A stretch of DNA of 64,000 nucleotides from Serratia proteamaculans (GTDB lineage Bacteria > Pseudomonadota > Gammaproteobacteria > Enterobacterales > Enterobacteriaceae). Shown piece by piece: positions 1-9,322 of this stretch. How positions within the stretch are numbered: position 1 is the stretch's first letter; the number at the start of each line of letters is the position of its first letter. The position numbers and the translations under genes are program-made. The notes beneath the pieces are model-generated. The model saw nothing but the letters and a program-made list of their open reading frames with translations. It was not told the DNA's origin and searched no databases. The DNA lies in contig NZ_SWDE01000002.1 of the NCBI RefSeq assembly GCF_013337185.1, forward strand, positions 637,575 to 701,574, given 5' to 3'.

Positions 1-616
1 TCTGATTATCATCTCGGCTACCGGTGCCGATTCCGCCCTGCGTCTGTACGATCAGCTTTCCGCCATTGCCCCGGTGCTGGTGGTCAATTACGACGACAAA
101 AGCTGGCAGGCACTGGCACTCGAGTTGGGCCAGGCCACCGGGCATGAAGCTCAGGCGCAGAAAGTGGTCAGTGATTTCGATGCGCGCGAACAATCGCTGA
201 AGCAACACATGAAACTGCCGGAACAACCGGTTTCCGCCCTGGTCTTCAACGCCGACGGCAAATCCGCCAACCTGTGGACCGCCGCCTCTTCCCAGGGGCA
301 AATGCTAAAACAGTTGGGTTTTACGCTGGCGACGCTACCGGCCAAGCTGAACAACAGCCGCAGCCAAGGGATCCGCAAAGATATTATTCAACTGGGCGGT
401 GAGAACCTGGCGGAAGGCCTGAACGGCCAGACGCTAATGCTGTTCGCCAACAACGACAGCGATGTCCAGCGGCTGATGGCCAATCCTTTCCTGGCGGACC
501 TGCCGGCGGTGCAGCACAAGCGGGTTTACGCATTGGGCAGCGACACCTTCCGGCTCGATTACTACAGCGCCAGCAACCTGCTGACGCTGTTGGAAAAGCA
601 GTTTATTTCTCAGTAG
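1..616 (+). CDS. fepB: Ferric siderophore periplasmic binding protein, 3' part
   Basis: This is the C-terminal part of a periplasmic iron-siderophore binding protein; the reading frame is open to the window's left edge and ends at TAG 614-616. The visible part has the class III binding-protein C-terminal lobe, including a pattern in which a run of Asn/Asp residues precedes a pro-rich segment and a final conserved Tyr/Asp helix ([15 protein letters not shown]). FepB delivers ferric enterobactin to the FepDGC inner-membrane transporter. Assignment rests mainly on position: the gene converges on entS and lies next to fepDGC, as in E. coli. Its last 14 bases overlap the 3' end of entS on the other strand, so there is no room for a separate terminator. 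Confidence 0.85.
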   Translation, partial: LIIISATGADSALRLYDQLSAIAPVLVVNYDDKSWQALALELGQATGHEAQAQKVVSDFDAREQSLKQHMKLPEQPVSALVFNADGKSANLWTAASSQGQMLKQLGFTLATLPAKLNNSRSQGIRKDIIQLGGENLAEGLNGQTLMLFANNDSDVQRLMANPFLADLPAVQHKRVYALGSDTFRLDYYSASNLLTLLEKQFISQ

Positions 617-1871
617 TTCCCGCGGCGGGCTGGAGATCGCTTTCTTGCCCGCCACTGCCCACCTGACGCAAACCGCGCATCGCAAAAGCCAGCACCACGC
701 CGAGCAGCGCCACGCCAAAACCAAAGCTGGTGGAGGTCATTGCCGGTAGCATAAACGCCCCCATCGCCCCCAGCAGCAGCGCGCCCAGTGCGTCACCCAC
801 CACGTTTTGCGCCGTCCACAGGCCATTGATACGGCCGAGGAACGCATCCGGCGTCAGGTTCTGGATCAAGCCGTATTGCAGCAGTGAATTCAGCGCGCTC
901 AGGTAGCCGAAAACCACCAGGAAGAACAGTGCCAGGCCGTACCACGGCATCAGTCCGAACAGGCCAATAGCGACAAAAGCGCCAATCGCCGTCATCAGCA
1001 TCATCCAGCCCGGCCGCGCGACATGAGCCACCCGGCCGCTGGTAAAGGCACCAATGGCTGCGCCCAGTGGCACCGCCGAATACATAAAGCCCAGCTGGGC
1101 CGCACTGACCTGCCACATACCGGACATCGCCGGATACAGCACCCGCACCGCACTGGCCATGGTCAACAGCGCGCCGATCAGCGCCACCATGCCAATCACC
1201 CGGTTACGAAACAGGAAACCAAAGCCACCGGCCAGCGCGCGTAGCGGATGTTCACGCGGCTGCGGGGGCGGCAGCAACTGTGGCAGACGTAGTAACGGGA
1301 TCAGCGTCAGCAAGGTGCCAAATGCGGCCAGACCGTAGTTCCATGCCACACCGGCGTTGGCAATCACCAGCCCGCCGATCGCCGGAGAGAGGATCGAACC
1401 AAAGCGCACCGTCAGCATGCTGATGGCCCCGGCCTGCACGATATTTTCACGCCCTACCAACGCCGGTGTCGCCGCCAGCAGCGCCGTGACGCCAACCGCA
1501 CCGAAAAAGCCGTCCCAGACTGCCAGCAGGTAAATCAGCGTTAATGAAGGCGTGGGCAGTGCGGCATTCAGGCACAGGCCGACAAAGCCAATGCCGCAGG
1601 TAGAGCGGGCGAACAGTATCAGGCGACGGCGTTCGTAGCGGTCGGCCAGTACGCCCCCCATCAGCAAACCGGCAAACATGCCGCTACCCGCCAGCGTTAC
1701 CGATAACCCGACCAGCAACGTCGACCCGGTCAAGGCCTGGATCTGCACCGGGATCGCAATGGCCATCAACCCCAACGCTAAAATCGAAATAAAGCGCGCG
1801 CAAAAAACGGCACGAAAAGCGCCATTGGTCTTAAGCAGGCCAAAATCAAGCAAAATAGAGGGCTTACTCAT
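603..1871 (-). CDS. entS: Enterobactin exporter, MFS family
   Basis: A 422-residue protein of about twelve membrane segments that exports the newly made catecholate siderophore across the inner membrane. The N-terminus ([19 protein letters not shown]) and the motif [12 protein letters not shown] between helices 2 and 3, the MFS signature, match EntS. The frame stays open upstream to 1979, but the ATG at 1871 gives the family's usual length (about 416 residues) and start, so I chose it. The gene diverges from fepDGC across a 135-bp region with a Fur-box-like site and converges on fepB with a 14-bp overlap. Expression is probably iron-repressed. Confidence 0.9.
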   Translation of the reverse strand: MSKPSILLDFGLLKTNGAFRAVFCARFISILALGLMAIAIPVQIQALTGSTLLVGLSVTLAGSGMFAGLLMGGVLADRYERRRLILFARSTCGIGFVGLCLNAALPTPSLTLIYLLAVWDGFFGAVGVTALLAATPALVGRENIVQAGAISMLTVRFGSILSPAIGGLVIANAGVAWNYGLAAFGTLLTLIPLLRLPQLLPPPQPREHPLRALAGGFGFLFRNRVIGMVALIGALLTMASAVRVLYPAMSGMWQVSAAQLGFMYSAVPLGAAIGAFTSGRVAHVARPGWMMLMTAIGAFVAIGLFGLMPWYGLALFFLVVFGYLSALNSLLQYGLIQNLTPDAFLGRINGLWTAQNVVGDALGALLLGAMGAFMLPAMTSTSFGFGVALLGVVLAFAMRGLRQVGSGGQESDLQPAAGTTEK

Positions 1872-1958
1872 GTGCTTTCTCACCAAAACTAAAGAAAAAG
1901 GGGCAGCGTCTGGGCTGCAATAGCGAAGGGACTCATGGTACCATAGATGAAAGCAATC

Positions 1959-1977
1959 AATAATGATAATAAAACTC
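1959..1977. promoter_or_regulatory. Putative Fur box, entS/fepD divergent promoter
   Basis: AATAATGATAATAAAACTC matches 14 of 19 positions of the classical Fur consensus (GATAATGATAATCATTATC), with an intact AATGATAAT core. It lies between the divergent starts of entS (1871) and fepD (2007), where E. coli also has a shared Fur-controlled region. The function is inferred from this match and the position. Confidence 0.7.
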
Positions 1978-2006
1978 ATTTATATTCAATTAAATAATGG
2001 ATTGGT

Positions 2007-3080
2007 ATGTTACGGATTACACGCCCAGGCACACAGCCCGTCCCCGCTCCCCAGGAGCGCCTTATTGGCGGCACTTCCCGTTCATTTCGTCGCAGGCTGT
2101 TTGGCCTGCTGATTGCCGTTGGTGCGCTACTGATCGTTATGCTGCTCAGCCTGTCACTCGGCGCTAAATCTATTCCCTTCGACACGGTTATCCAGGCGCT
2201 GAAAGGCCAGTGCAGCGGCGCGGACTGCACCATCATCACCCACGCCCGGCTGCCACGTACGCTGGTTGGTATACTGGCCGGCATCGCGCTGGGCCTGTCC
2301 GGCGTGCTGATGCAAACCCTCACCCGCAACCCACTGGCCGATCCGGGCATTCTCGGGGTTAACGCCGGAGCAGGCTTTGCCGTGGTGCTGGGGATCACCT
2401 TCTTTGGTGCCGTCGACGTCGGCCAATATTTGTGGTTCGCCTTTGCCGGCGCGATGTTTGCTGCACTGCTGGTGGCGCTAATAGGCGCTCTGGGTGGCAG
2501 CAGCCTCAACCCGGTGCGCCTGACACTGGCCGGTGTCGCGCTGGCGGCGGTGCTGGAAGGCATGACCTCTGGGATTTCCCTGTTGAACCCACTGGTTTTC
2601 GACCAGCTCCGTTTTTGGCAGGCCGGTTCGCTGGATATTCAAAATATGCAGGTGGTGCGCACCGTCGCCCTGCCGATCCTGTTGGGTACGCTGATTACGC
2701 TGTGGATGAGCAAGTCGCTGAACAGCCTGAGCATGGGCAATGAATTAGCTACCGCGCTGGGTACCGGCATTGTCCGTACTCAGTTGCTGGGCCTGCTGGC
2801 GATTACCCTGCTGTGCGGCGGGGCTACCGCTGCCGTCGGCCCGATTGCCTTTGTCGGTCTGATGATGCCGCACATCGCCCGGCGACTGGGCGGTTCCGAA
2901 CTGCACTGGATGCTGCCATGGACGCTGGTACTGACCCCTATCCTGCTGCTGAGTGCCGATCTGCTCGGCCGCTTCCTGGTGGCCGGTGAACTGCGCGTTT
3001 CCATCGTCACCGCCCTGATTGGTGCCCCGCTGCTGATCATGCTGGTGCGACAACGCCATATGTTCAGGAGGCAGCGCTAA
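2007..3080 (+). CDS. fepD: Ferric enterobactin ABC permease FepD
   Basis: A 357-residue FecCD-family inner-membrane permease subunit. It aligns by eye with E. coli FepD along its length: ARLPRTLVGILAGIALGLSG, TRNPLADPGILGVNAGAGFA, LRFWQAGSLDIQN and the C-terminal GPIAFVGLMMPHIAR, the region that contacts the ATPase. It is about 20 residues longer at the N-terminus than the E. coli protein, so a start further in is possible. It is the first gene of the fepDGC operon; its stop overlaps the fepG start by one base (TAATG), which suggests coupled translation. Confidence 0.93.
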   Translation: MLRITRPGTQPVPAPQERLIGGTSRSFRRRLFGLLIAVGALLIVMLLSLSLGAKSIPFDTVIQALKGQCSGADCTIITHARLPRTLVGILAGIALGLSGVLMQTLTRNPLADPGILGVNAGAGFAVVLGITFFGAVDVGQYLWFAFAGAMFAALLVALIGALGGSSLNPVRLTLAGVALAAVLEGMTSGISLLNPLVFDQLRFWQAGSLDIQNMQVVRTVALPILLGTLITLWMSKSLNSLSMGNELATALGTGIVRTQLLGLLAITLLCGGATAAVGPIAFVGLMMPHIARRLGGSELHWMLPWTLVLTPILLLSADLLGRFLVAGELRVSIVTALIGAPLLIMLVRQRHMFRRQR

Positions 3081-4105
3081 TGTCGACGTCCGCGGCCCGT
3101 CTGATGGCCATTCACAAAATGCGCGCCCTGTCGCGCCCAGTGCTGACCGTCCTGCTGCTGTTGCTGGCGGCTTTAGCGCTGGCGATTTACGCCCTGGGTT
3201 CAGGTGCCTTGTCACTGACGGCTGCACAGGTGATTGACGCCTTGCGTGGCGAAGGCCCGGCCAATCTGGCGGTGATCGTCACCCAATGGCGCTTGCCACG
3301 CGTGATTATGGCGCTGCTACTGGGGGCGGCACTGGGTCTCAGTGGGGCCATTTTCCAGTCGATACTGCGCAACCCGCTCGGCAGCCCGGACGTGATTGGC
3401 TTTAATACCGGTGCCTACAGCGGCGTACTGGTGGCCATAGTGCTGTTTAACGGTGGCGTTATCGGCATCACCGCCGGGGCGCTAGCCGGCGGCCTGTTAA
3501 CCGCTGCGCTGATTTATCTGCTGGCATGGCGCAACGGCGTCGAGTCATTCCGTTTGATTATCGTCGGTATCGCGGTGCGCGCCCTGCTGGTGGCCGGCAA
3601 TACCTGGCTTATTATCAGCGCCTCGCTGGAATCCGCCATGACCGCCGGACTGTGGAGCGCCGGCTCACTTAACGGCGTCAACTGGGCGAAAAGTCTGCCG
3701 GTGTTGGCGGTGATTGCGCTGTGCTGTCTGCTGCTGCTTACCCTGACCCGCCGTATGCGCCTGCTGGAGATGGGTGACGATACCGCCTGCGCGCTGGGCG
3801 TGCCGGTGGAACGCTCGCGCATTATGCTGCTGTTGATCGGCGTAACGCTAACGGCCGCAGCCACCGCCGTGGCCGGGCCAATCTCTTTTATTGCGCTGGT
3901 GGCCCCGCAGATTGCGCGACGTCTGTGTGCCAACCGTAGCGTGCTGCTGCTGACCGCTCTGATCGGCGCCCTGCTGCTGCTGCTCGCCGATATCGCGGCG
4001 CAGCGCCTGTTTATGCCTTATCAGTTGCCGGTCGGGGTGTTGACCGTCAGCCTGGGCGGCATTTATCTGATTTGGCTATTAATCCGTGAGTCACGAAAAA
4101 AATGA
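3080..4105 (+). CDS. fepG: Ferric enterobactin ABC permease FepG
   Basis: A 341-residue FecCD-family permease, partner of FepD in the inner-membrane channel for ferric enterobactin. Diagnostic stretches are QWRLPRVIMALLLGAALGLSGA, LRNPLGSPDVIGFNTGAYSG and GPISFIALVAPQIARRL; the last is the ATPase-coupling loop. The start is the ATG at 3080, sharing a base with the fepD stop. The 3' end overlaps the fepC start by four bases (ATGA). The order fepD-fepG-fepC and the tight overlaps indicate one transcript. Confidence 0.93.
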   Translation: MSTSAARLMAIHKMRALSRPVLTVLLLLLAALALAIYALGSGALSLTAAQVIDALRGEGPANLAVIVTQWRLPRVIMALLLGAALGLSGAIFQSILRNPLGSPDVIGFNTGAYSGVLVAIVLFNGGVIGITAGALAGGLLTAALIYLLAWRNGVESFRLIIVGIAVRALLVAGNTWLIISASLESAMTAGLWSAGSLNGVNWAKSLPVLAVIALCCLLLLTLTRRMRLLEMGDDTACALGVPVERSRIMLLLIGVTLTAAATAVAGPISFIALVAPQIARRLCANRSVLLLTALIGALLLLLADIAAQRLFMPYQLPVGVLTVSLGGIYLIWLLIRESRKK

Positions 4106-4902
4106 ATGCTGAACCCCTGCAGTCCGCGCCGTTACGCGCCGAACACCTGACGCTGGGCTACGACAAAAAGATTGTCGCCAGCGACCTGTCCGTCTCTATC
4201 CCGCACGGCGAACTGACGGTGATTATCGGGCCAAATGCCTGCGGCAAATCCACCCTGCTGCGCACCCTCAGCCGCCTGATGCAACCGCAGGCCGGGGCTG
4301 TCTGGCTGAACGGTAAACACATCAGCGAATACGCCACCAAAGAGGTGGCGCGCCAGTTGGGGCTGCTGCCGCAAAGCTCCACCGCGCCGGGGGATATCAC
4401 CGTGTTTGATCTGGTGGCCCGCGGTCGCTATCCGCATCAGCGCCTGTTCAGTCGTTGGAGCGAAGAAGATCAGCAGGCTGTAGAACAGGCGATGCGCTCC
4501 ACCGGCGTATTCGAACTGGCCGAACAGCCGGTCGATACCCTCTCCGGCGGACAACGTCAAAGAGTGTGGATTGCGATGGTGCTGGCGCAGCAAACACCGC
4601 TGCTGCTGCTGGATGAGCCGACCACCTGGCTGGACATCACCCATCAGATCGATCTGCTGGAGCTGATGCGTCAGCTAAACCGTGAAAACGGCCATACGCT
4701 GGTGGTGGTGCTGCACGACCTCAACCATGCCTGCCGTTACGCCACACATCTGATTGCCATGCGCGACGGTAAAGTGGTGGCCGAAGGGGCGCCGAAGGAT
4801 ATTGTGACTGCGGAACTGATCGAAGAGGTGTACGGCCTGCGCTGCATGATCATTGACGATCCGGTTTCGCATACGCCGTTGGTGGTACCGCTGGGCAAAT
4901 GA
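4102..4902 (+). CDS. fepC: Ferric enterobactin ABC transporter ATPase FepC
   Basis: A 266-residue ABC ATPase that powers FepDG. Visible motifs are Walker A GPNACGKSTL (about residues 43-52), signature LSGGQRQRVWIAMVLAQ, Walker B LLLLDEPTTWLD and the switch His in VVLHDLNHA. The Ala-Cys in Walker A (PNACGKST) is typical of the siderophore subfamily. It overlaps fepG by four bases and ends 36 bases before a palindromic repeat element, which may contain the transcript's end. Confidence 0.95.
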   Translation: MNAEPLQSAPLRAEHLTLGYDKKIVASDLSVSIPHGELTVIIGPNACGKSTLLRTLSRLMQPQAGAVWLNGKHISEYATKEVARQLGLLPQSSTAPGDITVFDLVARGRYPHQRLFSRWSEEDQQAVEQAMRSTGVFELAEQPVDTLSGGQRQRVWIAMVLAQQTPLLLLDEPTTWLDITHQIDLLELMRQLNRENGHTLVVVLHDLNHACRYATHLIAMRDGKVVAEGAPKDIVTAELIEEVYGLRCMIIDDPVSHTPLVVPLGK

Positions 4903-4938
4903 AATAATAGGTAGAACCATAGGATATATCATCAAATT

Positions 4939-5139
4939 ATACCCTATGGATTTCAAGTTGCAGCTAGGCGCCCAGCTCACTCATCCCCAGGCGCTTACTT
5001 GAGTAAGTAACTGGGGTGACAAATCTGCCGGGAGCAGATTTGAACGCTGCTAGCAGCGGCCCCAAAGGGGTGTGGCCCACCGACGGGCCACATAACTGAG
5101 TGCAGGTAACAACGCTGCAGCTTGAAAGACGACGGGTAT
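4939..5139. repeat. 201-bp palindromic MITE-like element between fepC and entF
   Basis: The ends are imperfect inverted repeats of about 26 bases: the left begins ATACCC and continues TTTCAAGTTGCAGC; the right, read in reverse complement, begins ATACCC and continues TTTCAAGCTGCAGC, with six differing bases between the blocks. The interior holds further hairpins: CCCCAG/CTGGGG with TTACTT/AAGTAA inside (4985-5016), AATCTGC/GCAGATT (5022-5040) and TGTGGCCC/GGGCCACA (5071-5092). No coding frame is present. This is the build of a non-autonomous palindromic element like the ERIC/YPAL families of enterobacteria; I cannot assign the family. Its last base is part of the entF stop codon. It sits where E. 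coli has fepE. Confidence 0.8.
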
Positions 5140-8100
5140 TATAGAGCGCGGAGTATGCGGTTCAGCAACGGTCCTAGTACCTTGAACGACGCCGGGGACA
5201 CAATATCGACGTGCGCGCAGTCCAGTTCATGCACCTGCAAGGCATCGACGTATTGCGACCAGGTCTGCTGCACGTCCATCCCTTCCTGCAACGTCTGACG
5301 CGCGACAAACAGCGTCGCCTGCCCTTTGAAGTTCGCCGTATGGGTTGCTGAAAGCAGGCGCACTGAATCGGCATAGTTGGCTTCGATATTATCGAACATC
5401 GCCACCCGGGTTTCGCCCAATGCCGGATCAAGCGCATCCTCGGAAACCGCCAGGAACTGCTCGCGCTCGCGCTGGACTTCTTTGAGCACGTTGTCATCGA
5501 GCATCACGTCCCAGTTCTGGGTTTCCGGCGGATAGGTATCCAGCAGCCCCAGGAAGGCCACCTCTTCCCCCCGCGCCTGCAATCTGGCGGCGATGCCCTG
5601 CGCCAGGGTGCCCCCCAGTGAATAACCGATAAAGTGATACGGGCCCTGCGGCTGTACCTGCAATACCTGCTCCAGATGCGCGTCGCACACCTGATCCATA
5701 TTCTCGCTCAGCGCCAGTGGGCCATCGGGACGCGGTGACTGAATACCCACCAGCGACCAATGCTGGTCGATATAGCGCGGCAGCACGCTGAATTGCCAGG
5801 AGAATCCGGAGGCCGGATGCAGGCAGAACAGCGTTGGGCCTTCGGTGGTCCGTAACGGCAGTACGCTGTCGAAACCGGTCCGATCGGCCTCTTCCTGCGT
5901 GCGATCTTCCGCCAGCAGTTGCGCCAGCTGTTCCACGCGGGAAGCCACCATCACCTGCCCGACCGAAACCGCTTTACCCAGCTCACGACGCAGCTCTGCC
6001 GCCAGGCGCATCGCCAGCAGCGAGTGCCCACCAAGGGCAAAGAAATCATCATCGGCAAACACGGTTTCACGCTGTAGCAAACGGGCGAACACCGCCGCGA
6101 TCGCCGTTTCCAGCCCCGCTTCAGGCTCGCGTCCTGCGGCCCTGACCCCGCCTTGCGGTTGCGGCAGCGCTTTGCGATCCAGCTTGCCATTGGCACTCAG
6201 CGGCAGGGACTCCATCTCGACCAGGGCTACCGGTACCATATGCGGCGGCAAACGATCGGCCAGGGCGGCCCGCAATACTTCCAGATCAAGGCGTACCCCC
6301 GGCTGCGCTACCAAATAGCCCACCAGTTGGCGGGCATCGCCACCGGCCGGATCTGTCGGCGTATTATCCAGCACCAGCGCATGGGTCACCGCCTGTTTGA
6401 TGCCCGGCAGCGACAGCAACGCATGATCGATTTCACTCAGTTCTATGCGTTGTCCACGAATTTTCAGCTGATCGTCGCTGCGCCCGAGATACTCCACTTC
6501 CCCGCCCGGTAACCAGCGCGCGACGTCACCCGTGCGATACATCCGCCCACCGTCGCCTGCCGGATCAGCCACAAAGCGGCTGGCGGTCAGTTCTGGTCGC
6601 CCCAGATAGCCGTGCGCCAGCTGTACGCCGGTGAGATACAAATCACCCGCGACACCCGGCGGCACTGGCCGCAAGCGTGCGTCGAGAATGCGCAGACCAG
6701 TATTCCATACCGGCAGACCAATAGGCACGTTAGCCCCGGTTACAGCGGCCAACGCCTCACCCCAGGCGGGATGCCAGCTGACGTCCACTGCCGCTTCGGT
6801 CGGGCCGTACAGGTTATGCAACGGCACCCCGGTGCGGCTTTGCCACAGGCGGCACAGCTCGGCCGGCAAGGCTTCACCACTGCAGAACACCTGCCGCAAC
6901 GGCGCACAACACGCCACCGCCTGCCGAGTGTCCAATGCGCCGACAAAGGCCGCCAGCATCGAAGGCACAAAGTGCATAGTGGTGACCCGATAGCGGTCAA
7001 TCAGTTGCAGTAGCTGTTCCGGATCGCGATGCGCCTCCGGCGGTGCCATCACCAACCGGGCACCCACCATCAACGGCCAGAAGAACTCCCACACCGAGAC
7101 GTCAAAACTGCAGGGGGTTTTTTGCAATACCACATCGCCCGCGGCCATCGGATACTGATGCTGCATCCACAGCAGTCGGTTGACGATCGCCTGATGCCCC
7201 ACCAGCACGCCTTTCGGCCGTCCGGTCGAACCCGAGGTAAAGATAATATAGGCCGGATGATGTGGCGTGGGGCCGCTGAGCACCACCTCCGCCGCGCTGT
7301 CTGCGGCCAGCGGCGCGTCATACAGAAAAATTTCACCCTTGCCGACAAAACGTGCCTGCTGGCTGGCTTCGGTGATAATCAGACGCGGCGTAGCATCCTC
7401 CAGCATCATGCTGAGGCGTTCGTCAGGATAACCGGTATCCAGCGGTAAATAAGCCGCCCCGGCCTCGACAATGGCCATTAACGCCAGCGACAGAAACACC
7501 GAGCGCGGCAAGGCAACGGCAACGATATCGCCGGGCTGCACGCCCTGAGCCACCAGTTGGCGCGCCAACGCGCTGACCTGTTCGCGGGTCTCGCGGTAGT
7601 TAAATTGATACTGCGCATCGGCCAGCGCCGGGGCATCCGGGGTTTTCTGTGCCTGCTTCGCCAGCAGGCCGCTGAGGGTTTGCGGCGCCACCGGATAAGC
7701 GGTGTCGTTGACCCGAGCCAATAATTGGTGATCCTGTTCGGTGAGCAAATCGGCGTCACCGATCGGCATTTGCGGCTGCGCGGCGAACTGACGTAACAAC
7801 AACGGCAGGCGTTGCAGATGAGCCGCCAACTCATCCCGCTGATAACGCTCGGCATTGGCCAGCAGATCGACCTTCAGCGTACCGGCCTCATCAAGGTACA
7901 GAGCAATCTCCAGGTCACGTACCGGGCCGGAGGCCAGCTCATGGGTAATGCCTTCGATATCGCCAAAGTCCAACTGAAAATCGAACATCTTAAAGTTGAA
8001 AACGGTGCCATACAGCGGCTGGGCATCGCCAATCCGCCCCAGATCACGTTGCACCTGTTCCGCCTCGTAACGCTGATGGCGACGGACGGTTTTCAGCTCA

Positions 8101-9116
8101 CGGCCGATATTGCCGGCAACCTCGCTCAGCGTCGCCTGGGGATCGAGGTGCATTTCGATCGGCAGTACGTTAATCACCGGGCCGTTGGCGCATAACGCGG
8201 CCGAGCCGGTACGGCGCATAAAGATAAAGCCGGCGCTGAAGCTGGCGTGACCGCTCAGGCGAGACACCCACAGCGCCACCAGCGCCAACGCCATATCTGC
8301 CACGCTGAACTGCTGCTGACCGGCGTTCACCAGTTGGCTAAAGTCCTGGCGGTCGCACAGCTGTGATAATCGATGAATACGGGTGGTCGGCGTCTGGCCG
8401 GCCAGTGGCTGCGGACAGAGCGTGGCTGGCGCAGGCAACTGCTTTGCCTTGTTCAGCCAAAAGGCCGCGTCACGCTGGCAAGTCGCCGATTGTGCGTAGC
8501 GTTGATATTCTTCAACCACTTCACTGAAGCCACTAAACGGCGTCGGGTCCGGCTGTTCATTACGCGACATCCGGGTGTAAATATGAGAAATTCTGCGGGC
8601 AATGGCAGTGAAACTGAAGCCATCTACCAGAATATGGTGATAACGCTGATACCAGAACCAACGTTGGTCCGACAAGCGGATCAACATATGACGATACAGC
8701 GCATTGCCGCTGCCGATGCGTAAGTCACCGGACATATCCAGTTGCATCAAGGCACGGGCTGCCGCTGCGGCATCGGGGGAGTCGCGCAGATCAATCAACT
8801 CCACCGGCAGGATCGCCAGTTGCAGGTCTCGCCACTGCATCGGCACCCCGTCACGCTCTTCAAAGCGGAACTGCAGGGTATCCACTTCGGACAGCCCCTG
8901 CGCGATCGCCCGCAGCAGGCAATCCTGGCTCAGCGGCCCGCAGAGTTCGATATAGTGGGAAACCGCATAGGCGTTGGCGTGCGGTGAAATTTGGTCGGCA
9001 ACCCAGATCCCGGGTTGCGCAGCGACCAACGGCAACTCAGTGGCGAGTGGCGGTTCGATTGATAATAAAGTGCTGTCTGACAAGGGACTGACTCCTGTTC
9101 TCGGTATTATTGCCAT
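5139..9116 (-). CDS. entF: Enterobactin-type synthetase component F (serine NRPS module)
   Basis: A 1325-residue one-module nonribosomal peptide synthetase. The order is condensation (HHILVDG near residue 161), adenylation (TSGSTGRPKG), thiolation (FFALGGHSLLAMRL, Ser as the phosphopantetheine site) and thioesterase (GYSLGGTLAQG; late His in CAHVDI). The residues that form the EntF serine-specificity pocket (FDVSVWEF, HFVPS, CSGEALP, TEAAVDVSW) match E. coli EntF. It should activate L-Ser, join it to dihydroxybenzoate and cyclise the trimer. I chose the ATG at 9116, which shares a base with the ybdZ stop (TGATG); GTG 9119 is the other option. The N-terminus is about 25 residues longer than in E. 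coli. entCEBA and entD are not in the window, so the exact product is inferred. Confidence 0.93.
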   Translation of the reverse strand: MAIIPRTGVSPLSDSTLLSIEPPLATELPLVAAQPGIWVADQISPHANAYAVSHYIELCGPLSQDCLLRAIAQGLSEVDTLQFRFEERDGVPMQWRDLQLAILPVELIDLRDSPDAAAAARALMQLDMSGDLRIGSGNALYRHMLIRLSDQRWFWYQRYHHILVDGFSFTAIARRISHIYTRMSRNEQPDPTPFSGFSEVVEEYQRYAQSATCQRDAAFWLNKAKQLPAPATLCPQPLAGQTPTTRIHRLSQLCDRQDFSQLVNAGQQQFSVADMALALVALWVSRLSGHASFSAGFIFMRRTGSAALCANGPVINVLPIEMHLDPQATLSEVAGNIGRELKTVRRHQRYEAEQVQRDLGRIGDAQPLYGTVFNFKMFDFQLDFGDIEGITHELASGPVRDLEIALYLDEAGTLKVDLLANAERYQRDELAAHLQRLPLLLRQFAAQPQMPIGDADLLTEQDHQLLARVNDTAYPVAPQTLSGLLAKQAQKTPDAPALADAQYQFNYRETREQVSALARQLVAQGVQPGDIVAVALPRSVFLSLALMAIVEAGAAYLPLDTGYPDERLSMMLEDATPRLIITEASQQARFVGKGEIFLYDAPLAADSAAEVVLSGPTPHHPAYIIFTSGSTGRPKGVLVGHQAIVNRLLWMQHQYPMAAGDVVLQKTPCSFDVSVWEFFWPLMVGARLVMAPPEAHRDPEQLLQLIDRYRVTTMHFVPSMLAAFVGALDTRQAVACCAPLRQVFCSGEALPAELCRLWQSRTGVPLHNLYGPTEAAVDVSWHPAWGEALAAVTGANVPIGLPVWNTGLRILDARLRPVPPGVAGDLYLTGVQLAHGYLGRPELTASRFVADPAGDGGRMYRTGDVARWLPGGEVEYLGRSDDQLKIRGQRIELSEIDHALLSLPGIKQAVTHALVLDNTPTDPAGGDARQLVGYLVAQPGVRLDLEVLRAALADRLPPHMVPVALVEMESLPLSANGKLDRKALPQPQGGVRAAGREPEAGLETAIAAVFARLLQRETVFADDDFFALGGHSLLAMRLAAELRRELGKAVSVGQVMVASRVEQLAQLLAEDRTQEEADRTGFDSVLPLRTTEGPTLFCLHPASGFSWQFSVLPRYIDQHWSLVGIQSPRPDGPLALSENMDQVCDAHLEQVLQVQPQGPYHFIGYSLGGTLAQGIAARLQARGEEVAFLGLLDTYPPETQNWDVMLDDNVLKEVQREREQFLAVSEDALDPALGETRVAMFDNIEANYADSVRLLSATHTANFKGQATLFVARQTLQEGMDVQQTWSQYVDALQVHELDCAHVDIVSPASFKVLGPLLNRILRAL

Positions 9117-9322
9117 CACGCCTTACGCAGTGATGCGGGCCGCATATCCTGCCAGTGTTGTTCCAGCCACAGCACGCACAGCGGCCGCGCCGCCGGGCCG
9201 AATACCGGCGTCCACCCCGCCGGTACTGCGCTAAATTCAGGCCACAGGCTGTACTGCAGTTGGTCATTGCACACAATCAGGCAAATTTGTTGTTCGTCAT
9301 CGAACGGGTTCTGAGTTTCCAT
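9116..9322 (-). CDS. ybdZ: MbtH-like NRPS accessory protein
   Basis: A 68-residue MbtH-family protein that binds and supports the EntF adenylation domain. The family hallmarks are visible: CNDQLQYSLWPEF, PAGW, the run of conserved Trp residues (WLEQHW) and DMRPASLR near the C-terminus. The frame is open further upstream, but METQNPFDD at 9322 is the usual MbtH N-terminus. It overlaps the end of fes by 26 bases and the start of entF by one, so fes-ybdZ-entF is a tightly coupled operon. Confidence 0.93.
   Translation of the reverse strand: METQNPFDDEQQICLIVCNDQLQYSLWPEFSAVPAGWTPVFGPAARPLCVLWLEQHWQDMRPASLRKA

Noticed and set aside
1872..1979. Longer entS N-terminus from the start at 1979
   Set aside because: The added 36 residues overlap the divergent promoter and the Fur site and are absent from known EntS proteins.
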